From Begonia masoniana (lineage: Eukaryota; Streptophyta; Magnoliopsida; Cucurbitales; Begoniaceae), in NCBI GenBank assembly GCA_022432975.1, contig CM039504.1:1647459-1711458 (forward strand): a stretch of 64,000 nt of DNA. The letters run 5' to 3'. Positions 44,066 through 56,116 of the stretch are shown piece by piece. The notes beneath the pieces were generated by a model. The model did not search any database. It saw only the letters and a program-made list of their open reading frames with translations, and was not told the DNA's origin. How positions within the stretch are numbered: position 1 is the stretch's first letter; every line of letters begins with the position of its first letter. The translations under genes and the position numbers were made by a program.

Positions 44066-46742
44066 TCAGCCGCCATTAGATTTCTGAAGTTGAGGAGGCA
44101 TTAAAGATTTTTCGCTGTCCTCTGAGAAGGTCACTTGATGGTCACCATCCGCCGGAAAAGCGTGCTGCATCACCAGGACCGACGCCTCTCCTCCACAAAT
44201 ATCTGAGGAGGTAAGCATGTCGCCTATTAATCCCAGCTCTGCAATCTCGACAAAACCCGACATTTCCTCGTCAACCCTCAACGACTTCCCTCACCTCCAC
44301 TCTAGGGTTACTTCGGTTCTTCAGCTTGAATTCGTATATCAGAAATTCGTCTTGCTTCCTCTCCTCGTCATAATGCTTCTTTTCGTTTCCATGGGTGATA
44401 AATTGACTAACCGTGATGTTCACCGTAGAAAGGCCGGACATGTGAGATGCAAATGCTAGGGCTTCTCGGTCATCAACACCGCCGATCAAAATAACAGCAA
44501 CGCGGTAAGACAAAATTGCCGGTTTCAAATGGCAACTCAAGCTCCTATCCACGAGAATCCCCACCGTGCACGGCGCTGATGATTGCTAACTTGTATTGAA
44601 ATGGCGCATCTACGAAATCGCCTGTTTGTCGACAACCAATCTTTGATTTTCGTGGAAAGTGACGATGACGAAGGGGATGAGCTTATCCAGTGCGAACCTG
44701 GAGATACAGTCCTGTATGCTTCTGTAAGGAGCAATCAAGACGAAGGGGTGGATTGCAACTGTGCCACTCGAGTTCTTCAAGAAGTTCTCAAACGCTCGCA
44801 TTATGTAATCGGAATTAACCGAATTTCCATTCTTGGATCTCCTGCTCTGCTTATCGTGCCGAACAAGAAGGGGAGCTGCTCGACCGACAAGCTCTATCAG
44901 ATGGAATACATATACATAGAGTGGACTCGCTTCAGTTGGGTTGGAGCCTTGGAGAAGAGAAATGATGCTCCGAACGTTATCTTGGCTGTGGATACCTGAA
45001 ATTATCCGAAACTCAGAGTCGTTACAGCATCGTTGTATCGATCTTATCCCTTTTTGTCCGATTGCTTGATGAGGCTTGTAACAGATGTCGATTATTGGCG
45101 TAACGATCATAATCGACCCAAGCATTAACAGCACCAACTGAGTGAAAGTCTGGTTATCGATGAAATGTATAATGGGGAAGAAATGTAGATTAATGTAAGT
45201 GCCAAGATGAATTCAGATCAAAGAAGAAAGAAAAATTGAATCTAACCTGCGAGTTCAACCATCTGCGGTAGACATAAAGCTCGATTATCCCCTTGAGGCT
45301 CATGATGAAGCTCAGCAGGATGGCTTTTTTCAAAAATATTTTGGAGTAAATCGCAGCCAAAAGAGTTCCCAAAAACTTGGCACAATATGCTGCAAAGATG
45401 ACGAGCTGAAATGCAAAAAACGGCCTCCAATCTTTGACGGACTATATGTTTGTTTCACTCCCAATACTAACATACATAAGCGATAATAACACTTCAGAGA
45501 TTATAGTTTCTGCTCTCTCTATCAAAGCTGAGCCAAGAGGAGGCCCATCTGGTATGGCAAATCCGAGAATAAGACCTCCATAAACTATTGGCAATCCAAT
45601 CCAATTTGAAAACACTGCCATGACTGCAACAGCAACGTAGATAGCAACAATGTAAATTTCCTTCACGGGTCTTCCTTTTGGTGTGTTCCTTGTGATCATT
45701 AAAACGGCCGGCCTTATTACAAAAGCAAAGACAGCTACGAAGGCGATGACAGCAAAGAGAGTGCAGCAAAGCTTCTTCCCTGATGATGGTGACCCCGACA
45801 ACCACCACAAGGTTGATGGCATCGCAGACTATTGCCAAGCACAAAGCAAGTTAACAATCCAACTCAGAAGTAATCAGGTTGAGTTCATGCAAAGGGTGTT
45901 GAATACAAGTAAGAAAATACTACACACATTTTATTGAATAAAAAAAAATACTACAAAAGCCACTCCCTTTCTCTATGTTATTTGAGATGAGATGCATAAA
46001 TTGTTCTTACAGGTCTCTATTTATAGAGCCACATTTCTTAAAATAAGGAATATGAACATGCATAAGAGAGGCGCCGTGTTCTAAAAAAGAAAAATTTCTT
46101 ATTTTTCTTCTTTTCATTTAATAGGTGGGGACGGCATTGAATATCAACACTCCCCCTCAATGTCAGCCATCATGTTGAGTTGTTTTCAGAATTTTTCAAA
46201 TTTGTTGACATTCAAGAACAAATTTGCAATTTGATTGATTGTCTTCACATTGTGAATGCATCTCTATCTCTTCTTGTGAGACTTTTTCTCTAATAAAATG
46301 ATAATCGGAAGGCCCCAGGATAATTCCAGCCTATTTTGCCAAAATGAAAACAAAAGTTCAATCCTTTTTTTCTCAGAACTTCTGGAGGAAAATGGGAAGA
46401 GAAAGAGCTACTCTGTTTAGGTGTAGAACTAGAGATGCTAAAAGATGAAAGGAAATACGACTGTACCAAGACGTTGCAGACGAATCTGGATTGTCTTAAG
46501 GGCCTGAGCAGCCATTGAAGTGTTGCGGAGAGGAGAAATAAAAGGATGATTTGGAGCATCATGAGCGGTAATTCGAAATCCAGGGGATTTTCTCCATGCC
46601 AAATGCCTAAATAGACAGTGTTCTGACGAAAGCAAATCTCTCGATTTTTTAATGGAGTTGGAATGGAAGTGTTCCTTAAAGGAATGATCATTGTCGTACT
46701 TCTAACTCCCATGATCCTCCTCAAGTGTTCTGAAATGTCCAT
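44066..46742 (-). pseudogene. CHX-D: decayed cation/H+ antiporter
   Basis: Close to CHX-C and F but clearly dead. Exon 1 (46,467-46,742, MDISEHLRRIMG...FVCNVL) is intact. Exon 2 opens at 46,330 (AGIILGPS) but after about 25 bp runs into a copia fragment (45,897-46,305). The stretch coding for the first membrane helices is missing, and the exon resumes near 45,896 (LHELNLITSE-like) with frame changes before its donor at 45,246. Exon 3 (44,066 to about 45,165) has lost its AG acceptor (the bases before FIDNQ read CAT instead of CAG). It has breaks near 44,600 and a deletion near 44,280 that removes the MVGRRRGN block. The tail ...LQKSNGG-stop is kept. Confidence 0.9.
45897..46305 (-). mobile_element. 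Copia4: truncated copia 3' end in CHX-D exon 2
   Basis: A 253-bp LTR (45,897-46,149, TGTTGA...TCAACA ends) is preceded in minus orientation by a polypurine tract (GAGGGGGAG) and the last codons of an RNase H domain (DYHFIREKVSQEEIEMH, about 46,250-46,305). Everything 5' of that is absent. It is joined directly to CHX sequence on both sides. Confidence 0.82.
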
Positions 46743-46849
46743 AGTTGATTGCAGGCACAATGGAGAGAGAGACTGAATAAGAATGATTCTTATGAGTTGG
46801 CGAAAAGGAGGACATACGTAGGGCTGTTTGAACAAAATACAAAAATAGA

Positions 46850-47640
46850 TACGTTGGGAAAAATAGGAAGGAGAAAACAGGGGGCAGAAGAAGAAAGATG
46901 CCTGCTATAGCAATATTCCAGGTACTCCTTGCCACTTCTTGAGATCATTGATTAACCATTATCACTGCAATGAGGAAGACCAAGTATACCGAGCCAAATA
47001 TGGATATTACGTACAATATGTGGAGACTTTTGGGATCAAATATATGGTCCCTGAATTTCTTGTTGCTACCCGGAACATAAGCCCCAAGATAATCCCCCGC
47101 TATAATTTTCGATATAAAAAACTGTTAGAGTTTGATCTAACTTGAATTCTATTTGAGTTTCGCTGGTTGTACTCGTGAACTTGCGTTGTTAAATTCACGT
47201 ATAGCAATATTCTATTTGTTAAATTTTGTTTTCCTATATAAATTCACGTGAGTTATATCCACAAAACTCGCATTTGCACTTTGATATTCACACAGAAGAA
47301 ATCATCTTCATTTTTTCTCAAAAAGGTTAGTCTTTGTAAATATCAGTGTCTCAATTTTGGTAATTTATTTTTCGTAATTGTTCAATTTCTAACAAAAGAA
47401 AAATGAACACACAAGAAGATAAATTGTTTTCATAATGAATTCAAGTTTAGAGGTGGAAACAAGAATTCAGTAGGATACCGTGATATTGCAGACGAATCAG
47501 GGTTGGTTGAAGGTCTGAGAAGCCAACAAATAGTTGTGGAAAAAAAACAAGATTAAGACGATTGGGAGAAGCATGAGTTGAAATGTAAGATGAAGAGGAA
47601 CAAACAGTCGCTGTAGAATTTCCTGCTCTCAAAATCACGA
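46850..47640 (-). pseudogene. CHX-E: remnant of a CHX-A/B-like gene fused to CHX-D
   Basis: About 46,850-47,100 encodes the first part of exon 2 (SNKKF-like, ISIFGSVYLVFLIAV, STWNIAIAGIFLLLP) with one stop. It breaks off into the upstream region of CHX-D. About 47,455-47,640 is a decayed exon 1 (WLLRPSTNPDS in a shifted frame). A probable solo LTR (47,123-47,394) lies between them. The rest of the gene is gone. The same remnant recurs at 60,750-61,545. Confidence 0.8.
47123..47394. mobile_element. Possible small solo copia LTR in CHX-E intron
   Basis: 272 bp with ends TGTTAGAG and TTCTAACA and a TATA-like CCTATATAAATTC inside. Flanks AAAAC and AAAGA are only a weak target duplication. Also present at 61,021-61,292. 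Confidence 0.5.
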
Positions 47641-47940
47641 CAAGCTTGAATTCCTGCTCAACCCAGATCCATCAAATTGCAGAAGAAGAGAATGAAGAGA
47701 GAGAGAGAGAGAGATTCTGCAACCTAAAAGTGGGAGCTTGGCATTTTGACTATAAATGAGTGAATACAAGCTGGAATGAGAAACCGAACCCACTTAAGAT
47801 GGAATTGTAGAAGGAGCAAATAGCCAACAATTCCTGTCTCTGTCAACTCTCATCTTCATCGTAAACTCCAACGCTTAAGATCTTCAAGCTTATCCGACAC
47901 CTTGTCGTACAAACCTGGCTGGAATCTGGATCAATAAACT

Positions 47941-47960
47941 CCTAGTAAAACGGTGTCGTT
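47941..47960. promoter_or_regulatory. Conserved CHX upstream motif
   Basis: CCTAGTAAAACGGTGTCGTT, identical to the copies upstream of CHX-B and CHX-H. Confidence 0.5.
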
Positions 47961-48390
47961 AAAGTCGTAGAGGAACTGCATTCATCACTCATTCTCTCTT
48001 TCTTTCCCTTTTATTTGTACATGAACAATGTTACCATTCATATATTTTTATGTAATTTGTATTAAAAAAATTATAATAAATTATACAAATTTTTTGAAAT
48101 CACAAAATTTTATAGACTATATTCTCAGGATATGTCTGTTATGTAGTAAAATTTTTAAACTAATTCGATATCGTTTAGTATATTTTCTGCACTTTATGTT
48201 CGTTCTTCGAGAACGGGTGCCCATTCCCATATGTAGTCGAGATCGGTCGTCAGCCAGAAGTTAATATGTTGACAAAATCATACTATAAAACGAATTTGAT
48301 AACAAAAAGACCTTAAAATCTAGTTTGTTAATCTTAGGGGTAAATTTTCCCAGGCAGAAAATGGTGTCTTTGTAGAGATAATAACTTTTA

Positions 48391-48910
48391 GGGTAAAGTG
48401 CAATTTGGCCCCTACAAATAAGTGAAATTGACAATTTACACCGTAAACTTGGATAATAGGCAAGAACAACCTTAATGTATTGATAATGGGCAATATGGCC
48501 CCTACCGTCATAATTTCCGTCAAAAAGTAACATTTTTTCATTTGTTCATTTTTTTTCCTGAAATGCCCCTCACTGGACTGAACCGGACCAGACCAGTTCG
48601 GCTAATTACACTGTGATTTTTTATTGTTTTTTTAATTCTATTCCTCTGTCTTCTCTTTTTAGAGAAATATGATTTAAAAAAAAAATAGAGTGGAATTAGC
48701 TGAACCGGCATGGTCTATTTCGGTCCAGTGAGGGGCATTTCGTGAAAAAAAAAATGAACAAGTGAAAAAATATTACTTTTTGATAGAAAATATGACGGTA
48801 TGGGTCATATTGCTTATTATCAATACATTAAGGTTATTCTTGCCTATTATTCAAGCTTCCAGTGTAAATTATCCATTTCACCTAGTTGTAGTGGCAAATT
48901 GTACTTACTC
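48391..48910. mobile_element. Mutator-type MITE, 520 bp, 9-bp TSD TAACTTTTA
   Basis: Flanked by TAACTTTTA (48,382-48,390 and 48,911-48,919). The two ends are inverted copies of about 230 bp (GGGTAAAGTGCAATTTGGC against GAGTAAGTACAATTTGCC, roughly 80% similar by eye), so almost the whole element can fold back. No coding capacity. The duplicate region at about 62,240 has the empty site. Confidence 0.9.
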
Positions 48911-49182
48911 TAACTTTTAATATAACAGTGCGATCAGTTGACATGGCTTTTTTAACGGAAATTTTGACGCACGGTGTGAAATTTGAGGGTCACTTGGACG
49001 AGCAACTTGACCCTGAATCATCCAACTTTAAAATTTGGATGCTTAGTTTGATTGTTAGTGGAGTAGAAGAAGTCTGAAAATCACTTGGTTAACCTAGAGA
49101 GAGGGGTAATTCTTAAGCGAATCAGAAAACTGATTTGCAAGCAAAGAGAGGCGCCATTAAATTTCTTAAATTCTGAAACCAT

Positions 49183-51833
49183 TTAGGGTTTTTCGCCGCC
49201 GTCTGAGAAGATAACTGGATGATAATCATCTACAGGAAATGCGTGCTGCATTACCAGGACTGACGCCTCTCCTCCACAGATATCAGAGGATGCAAGCATG
49301 TCGCCTACTGCTCCCAGCTCTGCGTTCTCCACAAATTCAGACATTTCCTCCTCAACCGTCAGAGCATTTCCTCGCCGCCGCCCCACCATCATCAGGTTGT
49401 AACTGTTTTCCATACACCGCAAGGAGTCGATTAAATGTACTCCATCATTCACCACGATTTCCCTCACCTCCACTCTAGGGTTACTCCGGTTCTTCAGCTT
49501 GAATTCATCTATCAGAAATTCGTCTTGCTTCCTATCTTCGTCGTAATGCTTCTTTTCCTTCCCGTAGAAGATAAATTGAATAACCGTGATGTTCGCCGTC
49601 GAAAGGCCGGACATGCGGGTTGCAAATGCTAGGGCCTCTCGATCATCAACGCCGCCTATGAAAATAACAGCGACGCGGTAAGACAAAATTTCCGGTTTCA
49701 AATGGCAACTAAAGCTCCTATCCACGAGAATCCCCACCGTGCAAGGCGCAGATGCCTGCAAACTTGTATTGAAATGGCGCATCGATGCCATCGCTTGATT
49801 ATCAACGACCAATTTTTGATTTTCGTGGAAAGGGACGATGACGAAGGGGATGAGATTATCCAGTGCGAACCTGGAGATACAGTCGTGTATGCTTCTGTAA
49901 GGAGCAATCAAGACGAAGGGGTGGATTGCAACTGGGCCACTCGTGTTCTTTGAGAAGTTCTCAAACGCTCGCATTATGTAATCGGAATTAACCGAATTTC
50001 CATTCTTGGATCTCCTTCTCTTCTTATCGTGCCGAACAAAAAGGGGAGCTGCTCGACCGACAAGCTCTATCAGATGGAATACATATACAGAGAGTGGACT
50101 TGCTTCAGTTGGGTTGGAGCCTTGGAGAAGAGAAATGATGCTCCGAACGTTATCTTGGCTGTGGATACATGAAATGATCCGAAACTCAGAGTCGTTACAG
50201 CATCGTTGGATCGATTGTATCCCCGTTTGTCCGATTGCTTCTCGATGATCGAGTTGCAATTGAGGCTTGCCACAGATGTCGATTATTGGCGTAACAATCA
50301 TAATCAAGCCAAGCATTGACAGCACCAACTGAGTGAAAGTCTGGTTATCGATGAACTGCATTATGGGGAAGAAATGTCGATCAATATAAGTGCAAGGATG
50401 AATTCAGTTGAAAGAAGAAAGAAAAATTGAATCTAACCTGCGACTTCAACCATCTGCGGTAGACAAAAAGCTCGACTATCCCCTTGAGGCTCATGATGAA
50501 GCTCAGCAGGATGGCTTTTTTCAGCAATATGTTGGAGTAAACCGAAGCCAGAAGATTTCCCAAAAACTTGGCACAATATGCTGCAAAGATGATGAACTGA
50601 AATGCAAAAAACGTCCTCCAATCTTTGACGGAATATATGTTTGTTTCATGCCCAACGCTAACATAAAGAAGCGGTAAGAACACTTCGGAGATTATACTAT
50701 CAGCTTTATCTGTCAAAGTTGAGCCAAGAGGGGGCCCGCCTGGTATGGCTAATCCTAAAATAAGACCTCCATAAACTATTGGTAATCCAATCATGTTTAA
50801 AACCACAGACATAACTGCAACTACAGTGTAGATACCAATAATGTAAATTTCCTTCACGGGTTTTCCTTTCGGGGTGTTCCTTATGATCATTAAAACGGCC
50901 GGCCTTATTACAAAAACAGAGACAGCTACAAAGGCAATGACAGAAACGAGCACTCCAATAGAGAGCAGCAAACCATCTTCATTGACAATGGTAACCCCGA
51001 TGACGACCACAAGGTTTATGGCATCGCAAACTATTGCCCAGGACAAAGCAAGTTGACCCAGCTCAGAAGTAATTAGGTTGAGTTCATGCAAAGCGCTCGC
51101 AACCACGATGAAATGAGTGTGCGAAAGAGAAGCAGCTGCATAAACTGAGAAGAATCCTGCTTGGAATTTCAATTTCAGTGCGTAAAGGAGGGTGAAAACA
51201 GTGCAGAAAGGAAAAACAAAGGTTAATAGAGTAATATTCCATGAAGTCTTGGCAGTTTTTATGATCATGGATACTTCTGTTTTCACTGAAGTTAGGAAGG
51301 AAAAGTATATTGCCCCTATCAGCGACACCATGTGGATTATGTAATTCCCTTTGGGTTGAAATATGAGAGCGCTGAATTTCTGGTGGCGACCGAGGACGGA
51401 AGGCCCCAGAATAATTCCAGCCTATTTTGCCAAAATGAAAACAAAAGTTCAATCCTTTTTTTCTCAGAACTTCTGGAGGAAAATGGGAAGAGAAAGAGCT
51501 ACTCTGTTTAGGTGTGGAACTAGAGATGCTAAAAGATGAAAGGAAATACGACTGTACCAAGACGTTGCAGACGAATCTGGATTGTCTGAAGGGCCTGAGC
51601 AGCCATTGAAGTGTTGCAGAGAGGAGGAAGAGGAGGATGATTTGGAGCATCATGAGTGGTAATTCGAAATCCAGGGGATTTTCTCCACGCCAAATGCCTC
51701 GATAGACAGTGTTCTGAAGAAAGCAAATCTCTCGATTTTTTAATGGAGTTGGAATGGAAGTGTTCCTTACAGGAATGATCATTGTTGTATTTCTAACACC
51801 CACGATCCTCCACAAGTGTTCTGCAATCTCCAT
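49183..51833 (-). CDS. CHX-F: cation/H+ antiporter, short C-terminus
   Basis: Exons are 51,558-51,833 (92 codons), 50,438-51,421 (328 codons) and 49,183-50,355 (390 codons plus stop), about 810 aa. Exon 1: MEIAEHLWRIVG...IWRGENPLDFELP. Exon 2: AGIILGPSVLGRHQKF, SELGQLALSW, the ion-site aspartate in AIVCD (Cys before Asp), GGPPLGSTL (DGPPLG in the other members) and MSLKGIVELF. Exon 3: full soluble domain to DGGEKP, where a TAA stops it. The reading beyond the stop (VSEFKKFNG) matches the usual tail, so about 14 residues were lost by a nonsense or small change. The duplicate CHX-I has the same stop. Otherwise intact and probably expressed. Confidence 0.9.
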
Positions 51834-52758
51834 TGTTGATTGCAGGAACAAGGGACAGAAACAGAAAGCTGAAGAAGAGAGAGACAGCAAGAGACAGACT
51901 GACGAAGAATGACTCCATTTGAGTTGGCGAAAGGGACATTCCTGACGAATTCCAAGGTTATCTTGAACAGAATACAAAAATAGATAAGACGGAGATAGAG
52001 AGAGAATTGTCTGTACTTCCTTTCTTAAGAAATGAATAGTACAGATACTGCTTTATTTAAGGAAGCAGCGAAAGGATAAAAATTGTCACAAACTTACTGG
52101 AATATACAGCACAGAATGCATGTAATGATCATGATGGCATCTGGTTATCAGTCGGGACACCTCTCCAGCCAGGATAAGTTCATCTGAAAATTGAACCATC
52201 GAAGAAGAAGTTGGCAATCATCTTCTTTAAAACTCTGTCACATCTGCATACCGCACAACCACGTGTGAGTAGAACTCACTTTTTATAATTTTTCCTCTCC
52301 GTATTTCTGTACAGACTCCATCATCATCATCACCTGATCTTACGTTTCAAATTTTGTGTATTACGATCAGTTAATTTTACACAGAGGTCTGATAATGGCG
52401 GACTAAGATAACTAGATCAGTTTTCTGCGATTGATTCTGTAATTTTAGGAGGCTGACATTATAATTTCATTCTGTTTATTTATGTAAAGTAAGAAAGCTT
52501 GCAGAGCTGATGCTCATTAGAATTTTCGCTGATTCTATTAACAACTGATAGAAGGAGAACACTTAACGAGTCTCTTGAGAGTATAATGCCTACATTGAAC
52601 CTCAAACCAGGGCCTAATTTCTATAGCATTATTTCAGGACTCAGATTTGAAGCTACGAGGAAGACGACGGGAAGACATGAATGAAGCTCGGTAGCTTTCG
52701 AATTCTCGAGTGTAGCAATTTGAGTGGAAACTCCCACTGCTTTCTGGGCGAGATACTC
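51834..52758. other. Spacer between CHX-F and CHX-G
   Basis: Upstream region of CHX-F (about 51,834-52,030 resembles the upstream region of CHX-C), followed by unique AT-rich sequence and the CHX-G 3' flank. No gene or transposon recognised. Confidence 0.5.
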
Positions 52759-55418
52759 TCATCCGCTACTGAATTTTTGAAGTTCGGAACCCTTTAATGA
52801 CATCTGGCCATCATCACTGGAGTTGACGCTGCGGTCATCGTCTTCAGCATTTGCATGCTGCATCACCAGAATCGACACCTGTTCCCCACATATATCCGAC
52901 GACGCAAACATGTCACCTATCACGCCAAGCTCTGGGATTTCGATGAAACGAGACATTTCCTCATCAACAATCACGAGGTTTCCTTGCCGGCGACCAACCA
53001 TTATCAGATCGTATTCATTTTCTATACACCGTAAGGAATTGATCAAGTTTACTCCATCATCCACCACAATTTCCCTCACCACCATCTTAGGGTTTCTCGC
53101 GTTCTTCAGCTTGAATTCATCGACCATGAAGTCATCAACTTTCCACTCCTCGCCATCTCTCTTTTCATTCCCACGAATGATGAAGTGAAGAATGGTGATG
53201 CTTACCTCAGAATTTCCGGACATGCGATTTGCGAACGCCATGGCTTCTCTATCATCAGCACCACCGACAAAAATTACAGCAACCCTGCACGAGAAAAATA
53301 CGGAGCTCAATTGGAGATTCAAGGTCCTATCCACGAGAATCCCCACCGTGCAAGGAGCAGATTCCTGTAAACTCGCACTGAAATGACGCATCGAGGCAAT
53401 CGTTTGATTCTCCCCCTCGAATCTTCGATTTCGACAGAAAGGGACGATGATGAAGTGGACGAGATTGTCCCGCGCGAGCCTGCAAATAGAGTCGTGCATG
53501 GTTTTGTAGGGAGCAATGGAGATAAAGGGATAGACCGTTATCGGACCCTTCGAATTATAGGAGTAGTTCTCAAACGCACGCATGATGTTTTCAGAATTAG
53601 CTAAATTCGCATTCCTTGATATCCTTCTCTGTTTATCGTGCGGAATGAGAAGTGGAATATTCCGGCCAACAAACTCGACGAGGTGGATTACATACAGAGA
53701 GAGCGGATTTGCTTCAGACGGGTTGGAGCTTTCGAGGAGCGTGATGGTGCTGTGAACATTCTCCTGACTATGGATGCATGAAATGATTCGAAATTCAGGG
53801 CTTTTCGAGAATTCTGCTATTGATTTCACTTTGTCATGTCTCATTGACTTGGGTTTATCGATTCGGATTTGACGCTTGTAATAGACGTCGATAATTGGTG
53901 TCACGATCATCGTCAAGCTCACCATTGACAGCACCAACTGAGTGAAGATCTGGGAATCGATATACTGCAATGCCAGGAATCAAAAAATCCAGATGAAATA
54001 CGCGACGAGGAAGAAGGAAACAGAAAATCAATACGAAGAAGAAAGGAGAATGAAATCTGACTTTGGACATCAGCCATTTGCGGTAATGGAAAACGTCAAT
54101 GATCCCCCTGATGCTCATGATCAAGCTTAGCAAGATTGCATTTTTCAGCACTATTTTGCAGTGAAGTGCACCCAGAAAAGTGCCGATCAGCTTGGTCCCA
54201 TATGCCGTCAGAATGATTAACTGGAATACGGCGAAAGCCTTCCAGTCTTTGATGGAGTATATGTTCGTTTTATATCCAACGTGAACAAAAACGAACGGTA
54301 GGAACACTTCGGAGATCAAGGTTTCAGCTTTCTCCGTCAAAGTTGAGCCAAGAGGAGGTCCATCTGGTATTGTTAATCCCAAAAGAATAGCTCCAACGAG
54401 CATCGTTACTCCGATCATATCTGTGATGGCTCCCATAACTGCAACTCCAGTGAATATCGCAACAACGTAAATTTGCTTACTGGTTTTCCTTTTGGCGTTC
54501 TTTTGATGATCGCTAAAATGGCCGGCTTGATTACAAACACGGTGAAAAACACCAAGGCGACCATAGAAACGACCACGTCCAGTAGACTGCAAGGTTGACT
54601 CTTGTTTGAGGGTAACGAGGGCCGCCACGATCATCAGGTTTATGGCGTCAGAAATCATCGACACAGACAGAGGCAAGCTGTCCCAGCTCGGAAGTAATGA
54701 GGTTTAGCTCATCCAAAGCATGAGCAATTACGGGGAAGTAAGTAAGTGATAGAATCGAAGAAAAGTAAAACGGGAAGAGGCCTTGTAGAAATTGAGATTC
54801 AGTCAGGTGGCGTTTGTAGGCGTGATGGACGAACAAAACAGTGAAGAGAGGGAAAATGTAGCTTGTTAGAGAAATAGTCCATGCAGTCCGGGCAGTTTTT
54901 AAGATGGATCCGTTCAGTTTTACAGCAGTGAGGAAGACGAAGTAACTTGAGCCCAATATGGATATGGCGTGCATTAAGTAAGTCCCTTTAGGATTGAATA
55001 GGAGCTCGCTGAATTTGTCGTTGCGACCCATAACAGACGGCCCCAGAATATCCCAGCCTGTGTTTCCAGAATGAAAACAGAAACAGTTGATTACCCATCT
55101 GGAAAGTTTGATCCTTTCTTCCCGACAAGAAACAGACGAATCTAAACCAAAAAGGGGAAAAGAAAGATGGCGAAGAAGGAAGAAAAAGAAGAATCATCGT
55201 ACCAATATATTGCAGATGAATTTGGGTTGTTTGAATGGTCGGAGAAGCCAGTGAATTGTTCTGGAGATAGAGAAGATGAGGATCAATTGAAGCAGCATGA
55301 CCGGAACTATGAAATCCATGGGATTATCTCCAAACCAGAAACCTATAGAGATAGTCTTCTGGTGAAAACAAATCTCTTGACGAATATTCTTCCATGAAGT
55401 TGAACTGGAAGCATTCAT
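52759..55418 (-). pseudogene. CHX-G: divergent cation/H+ antiporter with four frame breaks in exon 2
   Basis: A separate branch of the cluster. Exon 1 is 55,203-55,418 (MNASSSTSWKN...FWFGDNPMDF...KFICNIL). Exon 2 is 54,062-55,057. Exon 3 is 52,759-53,964 and fully open to LQKFSSG-stop. Exon 2 has a missing base near 55,050 (AGIILGP), an extra base near 54,672 (after GQLA), an extra base near 54,586 and a missing base near 54,479 (KGKPVKQ). They cancel, and the exon length (996) is divisible by three. Outside them the helices are well preserved (DGPPLGSTL, MSIRGIIDVF, ion-site SMISD). The clean exon 3 beside four breaks in exon 2 points to recent loss or to poor consensus quality. Confidence 0.82.
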
Positions 55419-55864
55419 GATGCGGTTGTATTTCTACCGCCCACGCCCACGATCACGATCTTGCTACGAAACCTCCATTACAGAGCCCATCATTTGCAGG
55501 AACAAGTGAGAGAAGGAGAGAGACATGAGAAGAGAGAAGAAGAGGGAAGTTACCCTGGTAATACGGGTTAAAAAAAAGAGCATATAGTTGAGGAATTATG
55601 GAAGGGGGGGTTGTTTGGGAGCTTAATGTAAATATAGCAGAAGGGCAAACTGGTTCAAAGAAACGAACGAGACTTTACTGGAAGATCCCCTTTATAATGT
55701 TTCTTCTCTCTCTCAAACCGAACTTCGGTTTACTTCATACCCATAAAAACCTCTGTTTTCGTTTCAAGAGCATTCTCTGGCTGGCATCTCTTATTTTTAG
55801 ATTCTGAGGTCTGATGATGCCTACATTGCGTTTGCTTGCTGTCATCACTTGAAGATATTTATTA
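55419..55864. other. Upstream region of CHX-G
   Basis: Non-coding sequence between CHX-G and the Pack-MULE-like element. No shared CHX motif of the CCTAGTAAAACGG type was found here. Confidence 0.5.
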
Positions 55865-56116
55865 GGGAAAAGTACCATTTAGACCCCAACGTATGGGGTC
55901 AGTGACCATTTGGTACCTAACGTTTTTTTTGTACCCAATCAAACCCTAACGTATAAAACGTTTACAATTTAAACCCTACCGTCAATTTTTCAATTAAATT
56001 TAACAGATTTTTTTCAAAATTCCTAAACTATCCCTCTCTCTCCTCTCTCTCTTCTCTCTCTCTGCGTAGAATTCTCTCTCTCTGCGTAGAACTCCAGAAC
56101 CCCCTCCCCTTTCTCA

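Larger units (their letters stand above)
47641..49182. other. Spacer between CHX-E and CHX-F with a MITE
   Basis: Holds the CHX-E upstream region (motif at 47,941), an AT-rich stretch, the MITE at 48,391-48,910 and the CHX-F 3' flank. The same spacer without the MITE is found at about 61,560-62,525. Confidence 0.65.

Noticed and set aside
51084..51977. A 297-codon minus-strand frame running from CHX-F exon 1 through intron 1
   Set aside because: It leaves the CHX frame after the exon 1 donor and reads exon 2 in the wrong frame. The spliced model matches the family and all other cluster members. The similar frame at 42,981-43,706 in CHX-C is rejected for the same reason.
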